Shown: positions 17,694 through 26,970 of the stretch, piece after piece
Layout: each line of letters starts with the position of its first letter
How positions within the stretch are numbered: position 1 is the first letter of the stretch
NCBI RefSeq assembly: GCF_000820185.1
Contig: NZ_CDCA01000028.1
Coordinates: forward strand, 124,001 to 188,000
DNA length: 64,000 bases
Direction of reading: 5' to 3'
DNA from: Aeromonas tecta
Lineage (GTDB): Bacteria; Pseudomonadota; Gammaproteobacteria; Enterobacterales; Aeromonadaceae
Position numbers and translations under genes: made by a program
The notes under the pieces: generated by a model
What the model was told of the DNA's origin: nothing
Seen by the model: only the letters and a program-made list of their open reading frames with translations
Databases searched by the model: none

Positions 17694-18641
17694 TCACAAG
17701 AGCTGGCTGGGGGCTATGGTGGCCTGCGGCACTCTGCCCTGCTCTATCTGGCCGAGTAACTGACGGGCCGCCTGTTCGCCCGCCCCCTTGTAGCCGAGAT
17801 CCAGGCTGAGGGCATTGGGGAACAGAAAACCCAGCAGGGGATTGTTGCCAAGGCCGGTCACCAGCACCTCGCTGCGGCCCTGCTCCTGCAGGTATTTGGC
17901 GGCGCCCATGGCGAGGGTATCGCTGGCGCAGACCAGCGCCTGGGTGCTTGGGGTGAGCAGCTCGGCCGCCAGCCGATAGCCGCTCTGCAGGCTGAGATCC
18001 CCAAGCGCCGTGCGAGCCGTCAGCCCCCGCTCCTGGCAGTGGGTCAGATAGGCATCGAGGCGGCGCTGGCCTGTGGTGAGATCCGATACGTCCACCCCAA
18101 GATAGGCGATGTCGCGAGCGCCCCGTTGCTCCAGCTGGGCCAGCATGGTGCGAACGGCGCCGGCATCGTCGAAGCAGACCGAGGAAAATCCTGGGAATTC
18201 CCGCGCCACCAGCACCAGCTTCTCCCGATAGGGAGTCATGGCGGGGTAATCGAGATCGTTGAAGGCAAACAAGATGATGCCGTCTACCCCGCGCCTTGCC
18301 AGTACCGCCAGATGTTCGCTCACCTTGTCAGGGGAGAACTTGCTCTCCATCAGCACGGCGTCATAGCCGCGGGCGTAGAGGGTCTCCAGCATGCCGCGCA
18401 CCGCCTGATTCTCGGAGCTGGAATCGAGCCGCGAGACGATGATGCCCACCACCTGCTGGCTCTGGCTGCGCATGGCGCGGGCCGACTTGCTCGGCACGAA
18501 GCCGTGTTCGGCGATGATCTGCTCCACCTTCTCCCTTGTCTGGGGTTTGACCTTGGGATCCTGGTTGAGCACCCGGGAGACGGTCGACTTGCCGACGCCG
18601 GAGAGGCGGGCGATGTCGAGGATGGTCAGTTTCTTTTCCAT
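17694..18641 (-). CDS. treR: Trehalose operon repressor, LacI family
   Basis: 315 residues. N-terminal helix-turn-helix (LTILDIARLSGVGKSTVSRVLN, read here in two parts: LTILDIARLSGV and GKSTVSRVLN, residues 5-26) followed by hinge helix PSKSARAMRSQ and a periplasmic-binding-protein-like effector domain. In E. coli TreR binds trehalose-6-phosphate as inducer. It lies immediately upstream of treB in the same orientation, as in enterics, and the operator is in the gap after it, so treB can be controlled separately from treR. Confidence 0.93.
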   Translation of the reverse strand: MEKKLTILDIARLSGVGKSTVSRVLNQDPKVKPQTREKVEQIIAEHGFVPSKSARAMRSQSQQVVGIIVSRLDSSSENQAVRGMLETLYARGYDAVLMESKFSPDKVSEHLAVLARRGVDGIILFAFNDLDYPAMTPYREKLVLVAREFPGFSSVCFDDAGAVRTMLAQLEQRGARDIAYLGVDVSDLTTGQRRLDAYLTHCQERGLTARTALGDLSLQSGYRLAAELLTPSTQALVCASDTLAMGAAKYLQEQGRSEVLVTGLGNNPLLGFLFPNALSLDLGYKGAGEQAARQLLGQIEQGRVPQATIAPSQLL

Positions 18642-18777
18642 AACGGGTGCTCGGGCAGGGGATTGCCCACATTGTTGTGATTAACCCCTGTGAATACAAG
18701 CCCATGGCGTTAGAATGACCGCTCCCCTTTCCATATCGGCTGGCGGCCTGCCGCTCGCATCGCACAGGACGCGCATC

Positions 18778-19728
18778 ATGGATCTGTTGGCAAGTCTGCA
18801 TTTTTCCCTCTCCATCACGGGCCCCATCTGCATGGTGCTGGTGCTCGGCATCTGGCTCAAGCGCCTGGGCCTCTTGCCAGACAGCTTCGTCGAATCCGCC
18901 TCCCGCCTGGTGTTCCAGGTTACCCTGCCGGCCCTGCTGTTCCTCAGCATGGTGCGCACCGATTTTTCCACCATGCCGAGCCCCTGGCTCATCCTCTACG
19001 GTCTGCTGGGGACCCTTGCGGGTTTTCTGGTGCTCGAGCTGCTGGCGCGGCGCTTCATCAGCGAGCAGAAGTTGCGTGGCATCTTCGTGCAGGGCAGCTT
19101 TCGCGGCAACATGGGGATCATGGGGCTGGCCTATGTGCAAAACGCCTACGGCCCGGAGGGGATCGGCGCCGCCGCCCTGCTGGTGGGCGCCGTCACAGTG
19201 CTCTACAACATCCTGGCGGTCATCACCCTCACCCGCAGCCTGGGGGGAGGGCGGGGGATCAAGCCAATCCTGAAGGGGATCGTCAAAAACCCCCTGATCA
19301 TCGCCATCCTCTCGGCGCTGCCGTTTGGTCTGCTCGGCATCGAGTTGCCGTCGCTGGTCATCAACACCGGTAATTATTTCGCCAACATGACGTTGCCGCT
19401 GGCCCTGCTCTGTACCGGTGCCAGCCTCAACCTCAAGGCTTTGCGTGGCGGCGCCGGCCTGACCGGTTGGGCCACCGCCAACCGGTTGTTCTTCATTCCG
19501 GTGCTGCTGGTCATGGGGGCCTGGGCGCTCGGTTTCAGCACTCAGGCGCTCGGTATCCTGTTTCTCATCAGCTCCACCCCGACGGCGGCCGCCAGCTATG
19601 TGATGACCCGCGCCATGGGCGGCGACAGCGTGCTCGCCGCGAACATCATCGCTACCACCACCCTCGGCTCGCTGGTGAGCACCAGCCTGGGGGCGGCTTT
19701 AATGAACTACCTGGGACTGATGGGTTGA
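18778..19728 (+). CDS. AEC-family (auxin efflux carrier type) transporter
   Basis: 316 residues, about ten membrane helices, Pfam Mem_trans type. Conserved features include the LVFQVTLPALLF stretch in helix 2-3, FRGNMGIMGLAYV in the middle and the TPTAAASYVM segment near the end. Bacterial members transport malate, malonate or other organic acids, often with no close assignment. ATG 18778 is selected because MDLLASLHFSL starts the first helix; an upstream ATG at 18715 adds hydrophilic sequence. Divergent from treR with about 135 bp between starts. Confidence 0.8.
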   Translation: MDLLASLHFSLSITGPICMVLVLGIWLKRLGLLPDSFVESASRLVFQVTLPALLFLSMVRTDFSTMPSPWLILYGLLGTLAGFLVLELLARRFISEQKLRGIFVQGSFRGNMGIMGLAYVQNAYGPEGIGAAALLVGAVTVLYNILAVITLTRSLGGGRGIKPILKGIVKNPLIIAILSALPFGLLGIELPSLVINTGNYFANMTLPLALLCTGASLNLKALRGGAGLTGWATANRLFFIPVLLVMGAWALGFSTQALGILFLISSTPTAAASYVMTRAMGGDSVLAANIIATTTLGSLVSTSLGAALMNYLGLMG

Positions 19729-19821
19729 TGATACGAGGCCCGTTGATTGTGGATAGACGGGCTTGACCTTGCCGCTGGCGGCAGCCTTAGGCTGGATTGA
19801 CATCAACAGAGGAGACACATC

Positions 19822-20016
19822 ATGACTATCGAACTCACCGTATCCGGCATGTCCTGCGGCGGTTGCGCCGCCAGCCTGCAGAAAGCCCTGCTGGCTCAGC
19901 CGAGCGTGACTCAGGCCAAGGTAGACTTCGACAGCAGCAAGGCTGTCATCGATGGCGAGCTGAGCAAGGCCGAGTTGATCGCGCTGATCGAGGCCAAGGG
20001 CTTTAATGCAGAGTGA
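19822..20016 (+). CDS. Heavy-metal-associated (CopZ-like) copper-binding protein
   Basis: 64-residue single HMA domain with the metal motif GMSCGGC (residues 8-14, MxCxxC). Likely a cytosolic Cu(I) carrier of the CopZ/Atx1 type, beta-alpha-beta-beta-alpha-beta fold. AGAGGAG lies about eight bases before the ATG. No copper ATPase is next to it, so its partner is encoded elsewhere. Confidence 0.88.
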   Translation: MTIELTVSGMSCGGCAASLQKALLAQPSVTQAKVDFDSSKAVIDGELSKAELIALIEAKGFNAE

Positions 20017-20111
20017 GATATCTCAATATGGGTAAAAATCAGACTAATATTCTGTTTACTTGTTTTTATTGGTGAGAGTGATCACTTAAATTTCATTTAA
20101 AAAGAATAAAA

Positions 20112-20146
20112 ATGCTGCAATCAACCATTCAGAAGGATTGCAGCAT
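20112..20146 (+). promoter_or_regulatory. Start-codon hairpin in the ansB leader
   Basis: Perfect 11-bp inverted repeat: left arm ATGCTGCAATC at 20112-20122 and right arm GATTGCAGCAT at 20136-20146, with a 13-nt loop AACCATTCAGAAG. The right arm contains the A and T of the ansB ATG (20145), and the AGAAGG Shine-Dalgarno lies at the loop edge. The structure would hide the start codon and could control translation. A 10-bp palindrome AGTGATCACT lies upstream at 20077-20086 in AT-rich promoter DNA. Confidence 0.65.
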
Positions 20147-21203
20147 GACCCTCCCTATCCGCAAGACCCTGCTCGCCGTTGTCCTCGGCATGACCCTCTC
20201 CCCCCTGGCCATGGCGCTGCCCAGCGTGCACATACTGGCGACCGGCGGCACCATCGCCGGGGCGGGGCAGTCTGCAACCCAGTCCAACTACGAGGCCGGC
20301 AAGGTGGCCATCGAGACCCTGATCGCCGCCGTGCCCGAGATGAAGAACGTGGCCGAGGTGCAGGGGGAGCAGGTGGTCAAGATAGGCTCCCAGGACATGA
20401 ACGACGAGGTGTGGCTCAAGCTCGCCAAGCGGGTCAACGAGCTGCTGGCCAAGGATGACGTGGACGGCATCGTCATCACCCACGGCACCGATACCATGGA
20501 AGAGACCGCCTACTTCCTGAACCTCACCGTCAAGAGCGACAAGCCGGTGGTGCTGGTCGGCGCCATGCGCCCCTCCACCGCCATGAGTGCCGACGGTCCG
20601 CTGAACCTCTACAACGCCGTGGTCACCGCCTCCGACCCCAGCTCCAAGGGCCGTGGCGTCATGGTCGCCATGAACGACACAGTGCTGGATGCCCGCGACG
20701 TCACCAAGACCAACACCACAGGGGTGCAGACCTTTGCCGCCCCGAACTTCGGCCCGCTCGGCTACATCCACAACGGCAAGATCGACTACCAGCGCAGCCC
20801 GGCCCGCCTGCACACCAGCAAGACCCCGTTCGACGTGAGCAAGCTCGACAAGCTGCCCCAGGTCGGCATCGTCTACAACTATGCCAACGCCAGCGATCTG
20901 CCGGCCAAGGCCCTGGTGGACGCCAAGTTTGACGGCATCGTCAGCGCCGGGGTGGGCAACGGCAACCTCTACCACACCTTGTTCGACACCCTGGCCAAGG
21001 CGAGCGAGGACGGCATCCGGGTGGTGCGCTCCGCCCGCGTGCCGACCGGTGCCACCACCCTGGACGCCGAGATCGACGACGCCAAGTACGGCTTCGTGGC
21101 CGCCGGCACCCTGAACCCGCAGAAGGCGCGCATCCTGCTGATGCTCTCCCTGACCCAGAGCAAGGATCCCAAGCAGATCCAGCGCTGGTTCCAGGAGTTC
21201 TGA
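20145..21203 (+). CDS. ansB: Periplasmic type II L-asparaginase
   Basis: 352 residues. Signal peptide MTLPIRKTLLAVVLGMTL...AMA, then the asparaginase fold. Catalytic motifs: ATGGTIAG with the first Thr (about residue 32) and THGTDTMEETAYFL with Thr-Asp, plus the later Lys of the second triad. Deamidates Asn to Asp and ammonia in the periplasm. Start 20145 is supported by AGAAGG and by signal peptide position; the ATG at 20112 also reads in frame but encodes the left arm of the hairpin. E. coli ansB is activated by CRP and FNR; I do not see a clean site here. Confidence 0.94.
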   Translation: MTLPIRKTLLAVVLGMTLSPLAMALPSVHILATGGTIAGAGQSATQSNYEAGKVAIETLIAAVPEMKNVAEVQGEQVVKIGSQDMNDEVWLKLAKRVNELLAKDDVDGIVITHGTDTMEETAYFLNLTVKSDKPVVLVGAMRPSTAMSADGPLNLYNAVVTASDPSSKGRGVMVAMNDTVLDARDVTKTNTTGVQTFAAPNFGPLGYIHNGKIDYQRSPARLHTSKTPFDVSKLDKLPQVGIVYNYANASDLPAKALVDAKFDGIVSAGVGNGNLYHTLFDTLAKASEDGIRVVRSARVPTGATTLDAEIDDAKYGFVAAGTLNPQKARILLMLSLTQSKDPKQIQRWFQEF

Positions 21204-21234
21204 TCCCGGGGCTCGGCCCGCTAATGTAATCCCA

Positions 21235-21268
21235 TAAAAAAAGGGCAGGATCGGATCCTGCCCTTTTC
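21235..21268. terminator. Bidirectional terminator between ansB and the cation exchanger
   Basis: Arms AAAAGGGCAGGATC and GATCCTGCCCTTTT nearly touching, with A-run left and T-run right. Serves both convergent genes. Confidence 0.9.
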
Positions 21269-21288
21269 CATTGCGCCTTGCAGGCTCC

Positions 21289-22275
21289 TCAGGCCAGCAT
21301 CAGCCAGCCGCCGAAACCGAGGTACACCAGCCCCACCCAGGCCAGCTTGCCCGCCGTCATCCGCCCACGGCGAAAGCCCCACCACAGCAGTACTATCGCC
21401 AGCAGGGTCACCAGGGAGGAGACCATCATGGTGCGGTCGAGCAACCAGGGGGTAAACAACAGACAGAATGCCTTGGGAATGGTGCCCTGGATCATCATGG
21501 CGCCGGAGATGTTGGCCAGTGCCAGCCGATGCTTGCCCTGGCGCACCCAGATCAGCACGTTCATCAGCTCCGGCATCTCGGTCGCCACCGGGCTCAGCAG
21601 CAGGGCCGCCAGCACGGGAGAGAGGCCGAGCAGCTCGCCCATGCTCTCCAGCTGATGGACGAACAGCTGAGCCGCCAGCGCCACCACCACCAGTGCCACC
21701 AAGGTTTGCAGCAGCACCTTGCGAAGCGGCGGGATCCCGGCCCCGGGGGCCAGCTTGAGGGGCTCGGGCAGCTCGACCTCGTGGCTGTCGGTCTGCTGCA
21801 GCTCGCGGCGCACATAGATCAGGTAGATCAGCACGAACAGCGGGGCCAGCCAGGCTTTGCCGGTGAAAGTCACCATGCCGAGGGCCACCGCCACCAGAAA
21901 GATGCCGACAAACCAGCGCTGATCCCGGCCTATGGCGCGTTGCACCTCGTCCTCCATGACCCTGTGCTCAGGGCTCATGCACAGCAACAGGGTCAGGCCG
22001 ACGGCAGAGTAGCCGATGGTGGAGAGCACCAGGGGGCCGCCGAGGGCGGCGCCTATCCCGATCTGTTGCTGGGCGGGGGCATCACCCATCAGCAGGGCGG
22101 TCAGGGTGACGATGCATTCGGGCAAGGCCGTGCCGAGGGCCGCCAGCAGGGAGCCGGTGGCGGTCTGGGAGATCTTGAAGTGATGGCCTGTCCATTCGAT
22201 ACCGTTGACGAAATATTCGCAGGCGAGGTAGATGGTGACGGCAGAGAGCAGGAATAACAGCAGGGTAATCAGCAT
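21289..22275 (-). CDS. Sodium/calcium (CaCA family) exchanger
   Basis: 328-residue membrane antiporter with two inverted Na_Ca_ex halves. The alpha repeats are visible: LGTALPECIVTLTALL in the first half and SPVATEMPELMNVLIW in the second, each with the ion-binding Pro-Glu. A polar loop in the middle (about 140-175) is cytoplasmic. Likely exports Ca2+ or another cation against H+ or Na+. Start 22275 (MLITLLLFLL) is chosen at the first helix; the frame is open upstream to 22461 with other Met codons and no strong ribosome site, so the true start is uncertain. Confidence 0.8.
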   Translation of the reverse strand: MLITLLLFLLSAVTIYLACEYFVNGIEWTGHHFKISQTATGSLLAALGTALPECIVTLTALLMGDAPAQQQIGIGAALGGPLVLSTIGYSAVGLTLLLCMSPEHRVMEDEVQRAIGRDQRWFVGIFLVAVALGMVTFTGKAWLAPLFVLIYLIYVRRELQQTDSHEVELPEPLKLAPGAGIPPLRKVLLQTLVALVVVALAAQLFVHQLESMGELLGLSPVLAALLLSPVATEMPELMNVLIWVRQGKHRLALANISGAMMIQGTIPKAFCLLFTPWLLDRTMMVSSLVTLLAIVLLWWGFRRGRMTAGKLAWVGLVYLGFGGWLMLA

Positions 22276-22674
22276 GATGGGCAACCGCCGGGCGAGCAGA
22301 ACAACCGATGGACCCGATACGGCTCGCCCGGCTGGCGTGCATATCGAGGCCAAAGGTCTTGCAGAGCGATAGATGCTATCGCCGCCCATGCCATGGATCG
22401 GCAGATCCAAGAATGTTGACATGAGCCCTGCCCGGATCACGGGCGGGTTGCTACTCCCCAATGACAGTGCGGGTTTTTTACCAAGTTGGGCTGCCCCTCA
22501 CAAGGCAAATTGGCGCTCATCCACTCAACAAGTTGTAAGGGGATGTAACCTCAGTCCGGCGCCAGCAGACAGGCTTCACGATGCGGATCCTGATCTTTTC
22601 CCGGAGATCTTCGCCTTGGCACAACGATTGCTTTGAGTTGTCTACTGTCCACAATGCTCTGGGAAGGATGAACG
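22276..22674. other. Intergenic region between divergent exchanger and SieB-like genes
   Basis: About 400 bp with no convincing ORF beyond a possible upstream extension of the exchanger. It should carry two divergent promoters. Small hairpin GCCCG/CGGGC near 22430; nothing else recognised. Confidence 0.45.
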
Positions 22675-23262
22675 ATGAAACGGTGGATCCAACATTTCTA
22701 TCAGCTGAACCGCCTCAACTGGCTCATGGTCTGGCTGCTGCTCTGCTGCAGCATCATTCTGCTGTTCCCGGCCGGCCTGATGAAGGGGGCGGTCAGCCAG
22801 TGGGCCACGACCCACGCCGCCTGGCTCGGGGTCGGCATGCTGATCGCCATCTCCTACTTCTGCAGTCAGGCCTTCCTGATCTTCTGGGAATGGGCCTGTG
22901 ACGAGTGGCAGTCCCGCCGTCAACAGGGTCAGCTGGCCCAGATGATCGGCTTCCTCGACTTCAACGAGAAGGCGGTGCTGCGCGAGTTCGTGCTGCAGCG
23001 CAAAAGCGTCATAAACCTGCCGATCACCGAGCCCGCCGTCAAAAACCTGATGGACGCCGGGGTGCTGACCTATGCCTACGGCAAGCCGGTGCGGGAGAAA
23101 GAAGACGAGAACCAGATCCGCGCCCTGATGATAGCGCTGTCGGCCCGGCCGCTGCTCACCTACAAGGTGCTTGGGCTGTCTCGTGGCAAGATGAGCGACG
23201 AGCAGGTGGAGCAGATCATGAACGCCAGGCCCAAGTTCGCCCAGAAGAGCCTGCAGCGCTGA
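22675..23262 (+). CDS. SieB-like superinfection exclusion family membrane protein
   Basis: 195 residues with two N-terminal helices (about 15-35 and 48-68) and a cytoplasmic C-terminal domain. The domain (LDFNEKAVLREFVLQRKSV..., with NLMDAGVL) resembles the chromosomal superinfection exclusion protein B group, named after the phage P22 SieB abortive-exclusion protein. Such chromosomal homologs are widespread and mostly uncharacterised, so an antiphage role is only a hypothesis. GGAAGG precedes the ATG and a terminator follows; monocistronic. There are no neighbouring phage genes. Confidence 0.65.
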   Translation: MKRWIQHFYQLNRLNWLMVWLLLCCSIILLFPAGLMKGAVSQWATTHAAWLGVGMLIAISYFCSQAFLIFWEWACDEWQSRRQQGQLAQMIGFLDFNEKAVLREFVLQRKSVINLPITEPAVKNLMDAGVLTYAYGKPVREKEDENQIRALMIALSARPLLTYKVLGLSRGKMSDEQVEQIMNARPKFAQKSLQR

Positions 23263-23282
23263 GTCGCCGTCATCCTTCCAAT

Positions 23283-23312
23283 AAAAAGAGCCGGACATTG
23301 TCCGGCTCTTTG
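23283..23312 (+). terminator. Intrinsic terminator of the SieB-like gene
   Basis: AAAGAGCCGGACA and TGTCCGGCTCTTT arms around TT; about 20 bp after the stop. Confidence 0.9.
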
Positions 23313-23360
23313 CTATCTGCAGTGATGGTTTGGCTCTGGTCTTAGCGTCACAGGCGCCGA

Positions 23361-23498
23361 CTTGCCGTTACTCGGTTCTGGCTTTGAAGCAACCGGCGCA
23401 GACTGGCAGGTCTGCCGTTATTGGGTTCTTGCTTTCAAGTAACCGGCGCAGACTGGCAGATTTGCCGCTATTGGGTTCTCGCTTTCAGGTAACCGGCG
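23361..23498. repeat. 50-bp tandem repeats derived from the mgsA 3' end
   Basis: Three units with exact 50-bp period; CCGGCG recurs at 23393, 23443 and 23493. The unit at 23443-23492 contains the real mgsA tail. Read on the minus strand, the next unit encodes the same [12 protein letters not shown] with only synonymous changes and TAA for TAG; the third encodes GCFKARTE-stop. The copies lie downstream of the mgsA stop and are not translated as part of it. Confidence 0.85.
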
Positions 23499-23926
23499 TA
23501 ATCGGGGATTTGCACGCTGAACGCGCGCTGCATGTGCGGGCTGTCCATGATGAAATCCGCCGTCGCCTCGTTGGTGGCGACCGGGATGTTCCACACCGCC
23601 GCCAGGCGCAGCAACGCCTTCACATCCGGATCGTGCGGTACCGCATTGAGCGGATCCCAGAAGAAGATCAGCACGTCGATCTTGCCCTCGGCGATGAGCG
23701 CGCCCAGCTGCTGGTCGCCGCCCATGGGGCCGGAGAACAGGCAGGTGATGGGCAACTGCGCCTTCTTGCCGAGCATGGTGCCGGTGGTGCCGGTCGCATA
23801 GAGATGGTGGAGCTTGAGCTCCTCCTTGCGGCGCATCACCCAGTTGAGCAAGGGGGTCTTCATGTTGTCGTGAGCCACCAGCGCCACCCGCTTGTGGGGC
23901 GCCATCTCACGTGCAATCAGTTCCAT
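23468..23926 (-). CDS. mgsA: Methylglyoxal synthase
   Basis: 152 residues, the normal length. Converts dihydroxyacetone phosphate to methylglyoxal and phosphate, a bypass that relieves sugar-phosphate stress. Active-site residues: His in [10 protein letters not shown] (about 19), phosphate loop GTTGT, Asp in GPMGGDQQ (about 71) and His in AVPHDPDV (about 98). Start 23926 is fixed by homology ([16 protein letters not shown]); open frame upstream overlaps the next gene and is not coding. The end of the gene is echoed downstream in 50-bp repeats. Confidence 0.95.
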   Translation of the reverse strand: MELIAREMAPHKRVALVAHDNMKTPLLNWVMRRKEELKLHHLYATGTTGTMLGKKAQLPITCLFSGPMGGDQQLGALIAEGKIDVLIFFWDPLNAVPHDPDVKALLRLAAVWNIPVATNEATADFIMDSPHMQRAFSVQIPDYAGYLKARTQ

Positions 23927-24014
23927 GGAAATCGTCCGTAGCATTGTGATGGGAAGAGAGCCGTATCCTAATCGAAAGCGGCGCCCGCTGCCTTGCCGGG
24001 CGCCGTAACTGTGA

Positions 24015-26120
24015 TCACTTCGACTGTTCAATCCACTGTTTGTTCTTCTGCTCCAGTACCGAGATGGGCAGCATGCCGTATTCCAGCACATGATGGTGGA
24101 ACGCCTTGAGATCAAACTGGCTGCCAAGGGCTTGCTCGGCAGATTCCCGCATCCGGATCAGCGCCAGCTGGCCTGCCTTGTAGGAGGTAGCCTGGCCGGT
24201 GTAGGCCATGTAGCGCGGCACCTCCGAGCTGATGTCTCCGGCCCCCAGCGCCGAGTTCTCCTGCATGTAGCCGACGGCCCTGTCGTGGCTCCAGCCATAC
24301 CAGTGAATGCCGGTATCCACCACCAGCCGCATGGCCCTGAGCATCTCCTCGTTGAGGCGGCCGAAGTACTGCAGTTGGTTGTTAAAGGCCTCAGAGCCCT
24401 CGACCTTCACATCCCCCACCGCCGGATCGTAGAGGCCGCGCCCCTGATAGAGCCCCATGTCGTGATCCGCCAGATACTCGGTGTAGAGCGCCCAGCCTTC
24501 CGCATAGGCGGTGTAGGAGGCGTTCGCCACGTACTGCGGGAAGTCGGGATCCTTGGCTGCCAGCTCCTGGGCTATGGTGATCTGGAAGTGGTGGCCTGGG
24601 GCCCCCTCGTGGGCCAGCAGGGTGCTGATGTTCCAGCTCTGCAGGCCATAGGGGTAATAGGTGTTGAGGAAGAACTGGCCCTTGCGACCGGTCTGGGGGT
24701 TGCCATCCTGATACCAGGCGACGCCGCCGTAGGGAGCATCCTCATAGGCAACCGGCACGACGTCGTAATCCAGCTTGGGAATGGTGCGCTCGGCATCGAA
24801 AAAGTCAGGTAGCACCTGTGTCGCCTTGCTCTTGAAGGCGTTGTACTCCGCTAGTGCCCGCTCATGCTCGGCCAGTGCCTGTTGCTGTGGCGCGCTCAGC
24901 GCGGCCCCGGCCGCGTTGCCCGGATTCAGGCTGGCGGACCAGACCGCCAGCGGGTTCTGGTAGAAAAATGCAGGTTCGTTGAGGTAGCGGAAGAAGGCGT
25001 AGATCTGGCCGCTCTGCTTGTTCTGGGTGACATCTTCGCTGTCGCACTTGCCGACGGTATGGCAGACCTTGACCATGGCGCCGAAGATCCTGGTCACTTC
25101 GCCAAGTCCCAGCTCGTGTACCTCCTCCGGTGTCATATTGGTGGTGGTGTGCTTCTTCAAGAGCCAGCGATACCAGTCACGGCCATCCGTCATGCCACAG
25201 AAGCCATCATCGCACTCGCCGCTGCCAAGACGCACTGCGTAGGCGCCACCATGCTGGTAATCCAGATAATCCCGCAGCGCCAGATAACGGCTATTGATGC
25301 TATCCAGCACGGCCTTGTAATCGGTGCGCAGCGCCTCGTTGGCCTCTGCTGGCAACTGTTGCCAGCCGAGGTAGGATCCCGAGATCGCCTCCCCATCCAG
25401 CTTGCCGTTGAGCTGGGCCAGTAGCCTGTCCACCAGCTCGTCTGGCAGGGTGTTGCCCCGATTGCTGCCCAGTTCGAACTGATGCTTCACCTCGGCGAGA
25501 TAGGCGTCATAGGCCTTGAGCCAGGTGAGGTGCTCCTGATACCAGGCCAGCGGTGCTGCCGCAGTTCGTGCCTTGGCGGTCTGAGCCGGGGCTTCGGCCG
25601 TGCGGTCGAGATCCCGTCGCCAGCTTGCATCACCCGGTGCGACTCGTTTGGCCGAGCTCTGGGCGAAGTAGTCGAAGCCAGAGTCGACGGTGCGCGCCGC
25701 CCGGCCGCTGGCAGGCAAAGTGCCGACCTCGTCAGCCAGATCCACCACCCGGTTGCGAAAGTGATGGATGGGGATCTGGGATTGGGGCAGCTCATAACCT
25801 GCCAGGTTGATCTGCAGATCCCAGCGGATCATGTCGTAGAACAGCCGATCCCGTTCACTCAGCACGCTCGGATCCAGGGCATCCAGTCGCTTGAGCAGGG
25901 AGGTGTCGAGCGCCTTGCGTTTGGCAATGCTCTGCTCGTCGATGGCGAAACCGTAGGGATCCAGCGTTTGGCTCTCGCGCAGGGCCTCGTCCATGGTTTG
26001 CATCAGGGTTGCCTTGGTGGCGACGGGATCCGCCGGTGCCTTGGAACTGTTGTCCTTGCAGGCGGTGAGGGAGAGAGCGATGGCACAGGCCAGCGTCAGC
26101 TTGCTTGGTAAGAAATGCAT
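24015..26120 (-). CDS. DUF885 family lipoprotein, putative metallopeptidase
   Basis: 701 residues. Lipoprotein signal [21 protein letters not shown] with Cys lipobox at residue 21, so membrane anchored. The DUF885 domain carries [14 protein letters not shown] (about 525-538), a HExxx...HH arrangement resembling zinc-peptidase motifs, and a conserved [13 protein letters not shown] segment further on. Family members are poorly studied but are generally taken as metal-dependent peptidases. GGAC precedes the chosen ATG 26120. Transcribed alone from an AT-rich gap, behind the bfr terminator. Confidence 0.78.
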   Translation of the reverse strand: MHFLPSKLTLACAIALSLTACKDNSSKAPADPVATKATLMQTMDEALRESQTLDPYGFAIDEQSIAKRKALDTSLLKRLDALDPSVLSERDRLFYDMIRWDLQINLAGYELPQSQIPIHHFRNRVVDLADEVGTLPASGRAARTVDSGFDYFAQSSAKRVAPGDASWRRDLDRTAEAPAQTAKARTAAAPLAWYQEHLTWLKAYDAYLAEVKHQFELGSNRGNTLPDELVDRLLAQLNGKLDGEAISGSYLGWQQLPAEANEALRTDYKAVLDSINSRYLALRDYLDYQHGGAYAVRLGSGECDDGFCGMTDGRDWYRWLLKKHTTTNMTPEEVHELGLGEVTRIFGAMVKVCHTVGKCDSEDVTQNKQSGQIYAFFRYLNEPAFFYQNPLAVWSASLNPGNAAGAALSAPQQQALAEHERALAEYNAFKSKATQVLPDFFDAERTIPKLDYDVVPVAYEDAPYGGVAWYQDGNPQTGRKGQFFLNTYYPYGLQSWNISTLLAHEGAPGHHFQITIAQELAAKDPDFPQYVANASYTAYAEGWALYTEYLADHDMGLYQGRGLYDPAVGDVKVEGSEAFNNQLQYFGRLNEEMLRAMRLVVDTGIHWYGWSHDRAVGYMQENSALGAGDISSEVPRYMAYTGQATSYKAGQLALIRMRESAEQALGSQFDLKAFHHHVLEYGMLPISVLEQKNKQWIEQSK

Positions 26121-26271
26121 GGTGTAGTCCTTTAGCTTGTTGTTATTGTGCGTCCCAATAAGGGGTTCCAATAGTGCATCTCTCACGTTTGCTTTTTTGC
26201 GAGCTAATTAACAAAAATAAGCTTACTTTTCATGGTGATAAGCATCATGAAAAGCTATGCAGCCGGATATG

Positions 26272-26297
26272 AAAAAACCCGCCGGAACGGGTTTTTG
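26272..26297 (-). terminator. Intrinsic terminator of bfr
   Basis: AAAAACCCG and CGGGTTTTT arms; six T follow on the minus strand. Lies 34 bp beyond the bfr stop. Confidence 0.85.
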
Positions 26298-26330
26298 AAT
26301 CGATGTGTCATGCCATAACTATTCAGGATG

Positions 26331-26810
26331 TCAGGATGATTCCGAGTGAAGTTGGGATTGCTGGTAGTTCTCCAGGCCGATGCGTTCGATAAGATCGAGC
26401 TGGGTTTCCAGCCAGTCCACATGTTCTTCTTCGTCTTCCAGTATTTCCTGGAACAGGTCGCGGCTGACGTAATCATGTACCGATTCGGCATAGGTGATGG
26501 CCACTTTCAGGTCGGGTATGGCATCCATCTCCAGTGACAGATCGCAGCGCAACATCTCATCGACCGTTTCACCGATGCGCAGCTTGCCCAGATCCTGCAA
26601 GTTGGGCAGTCCTTCCAGAAACAGCACCCGCTTTACCAGTTCGTCGGCATGTTTCATCTCATCGATGGACTCATGGTATTCCTTGTGCCCGAGCCCCTTG
26701 AGGCCCCAGTCATCGTAGATGCGGGCGTGCAGGAAGTATTGGTTGATGGCAACCAATTCATTGGCCAGCACCTTGTTGAGGTGGGCAATGATTTTGGGAT
26801 CTCCTTTCAT
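26331..26810 (-). CDS. bfr: Bacterioferritin
   Basis: 159-residue haem-containing ferritin of the 24-mer type. Ferroxidase ligands sit in [10 protein letters not shown] (Glu18), [12 protein letters not shown] (Glu51 and His54) and in the [10 protein letters not shown] segment; the haem-ligating Met is in ESIDEMK. AAGGAG lies eight bases before ATG 26810 but only two before the ATG at 26816, so 26810 is the start. Paired with bfd about 160 bp upstream on the same strand for iron storage and release. Confidence 0.95.
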   Translation of the reverse strand: MKGDPKIIAHLNKVLANELVAINQYFLHARIYDDWGLKGLGHKEYHESIDEMKHADELVKRVLFLEGLPNLQDLGKLRIGETVDEMLRCDLSLEMDAIPDLKVAITYAESVHDYVSRDLFQEILEDEEEHVDWLETQLDLIERIGLENYQQSQLHSESS

Positions 26811-26970
26811 CGACATTACTCCTTATGTTCGTGCCTGCGGCTATATAGGCCTGAGGCATCGATCACTAGAGCTTAGTCCAGAAAAGTGACAATAAGAGGC
26901 ATGACGAATTAGCTCGCCTGGGGATAAGAGGATCCTGCGACGGATCGTCGCAGAAAATAAAACTGTGGTA

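Noticed and set aside
21271..22257. Long plus-strand open frame of 328 codons antisense to the cation exchanger
   Set aside because: Histidine/glutamine-rich low-complexity translation typical of the complement of a GC-rich membrane gene; no ribosome site or family.
26935..26953. CTGCGAC/GTCGCAG hairpin after bfd as a terminator
   Set aside because: No T-run on the minus strand; left as an unassigned stem.
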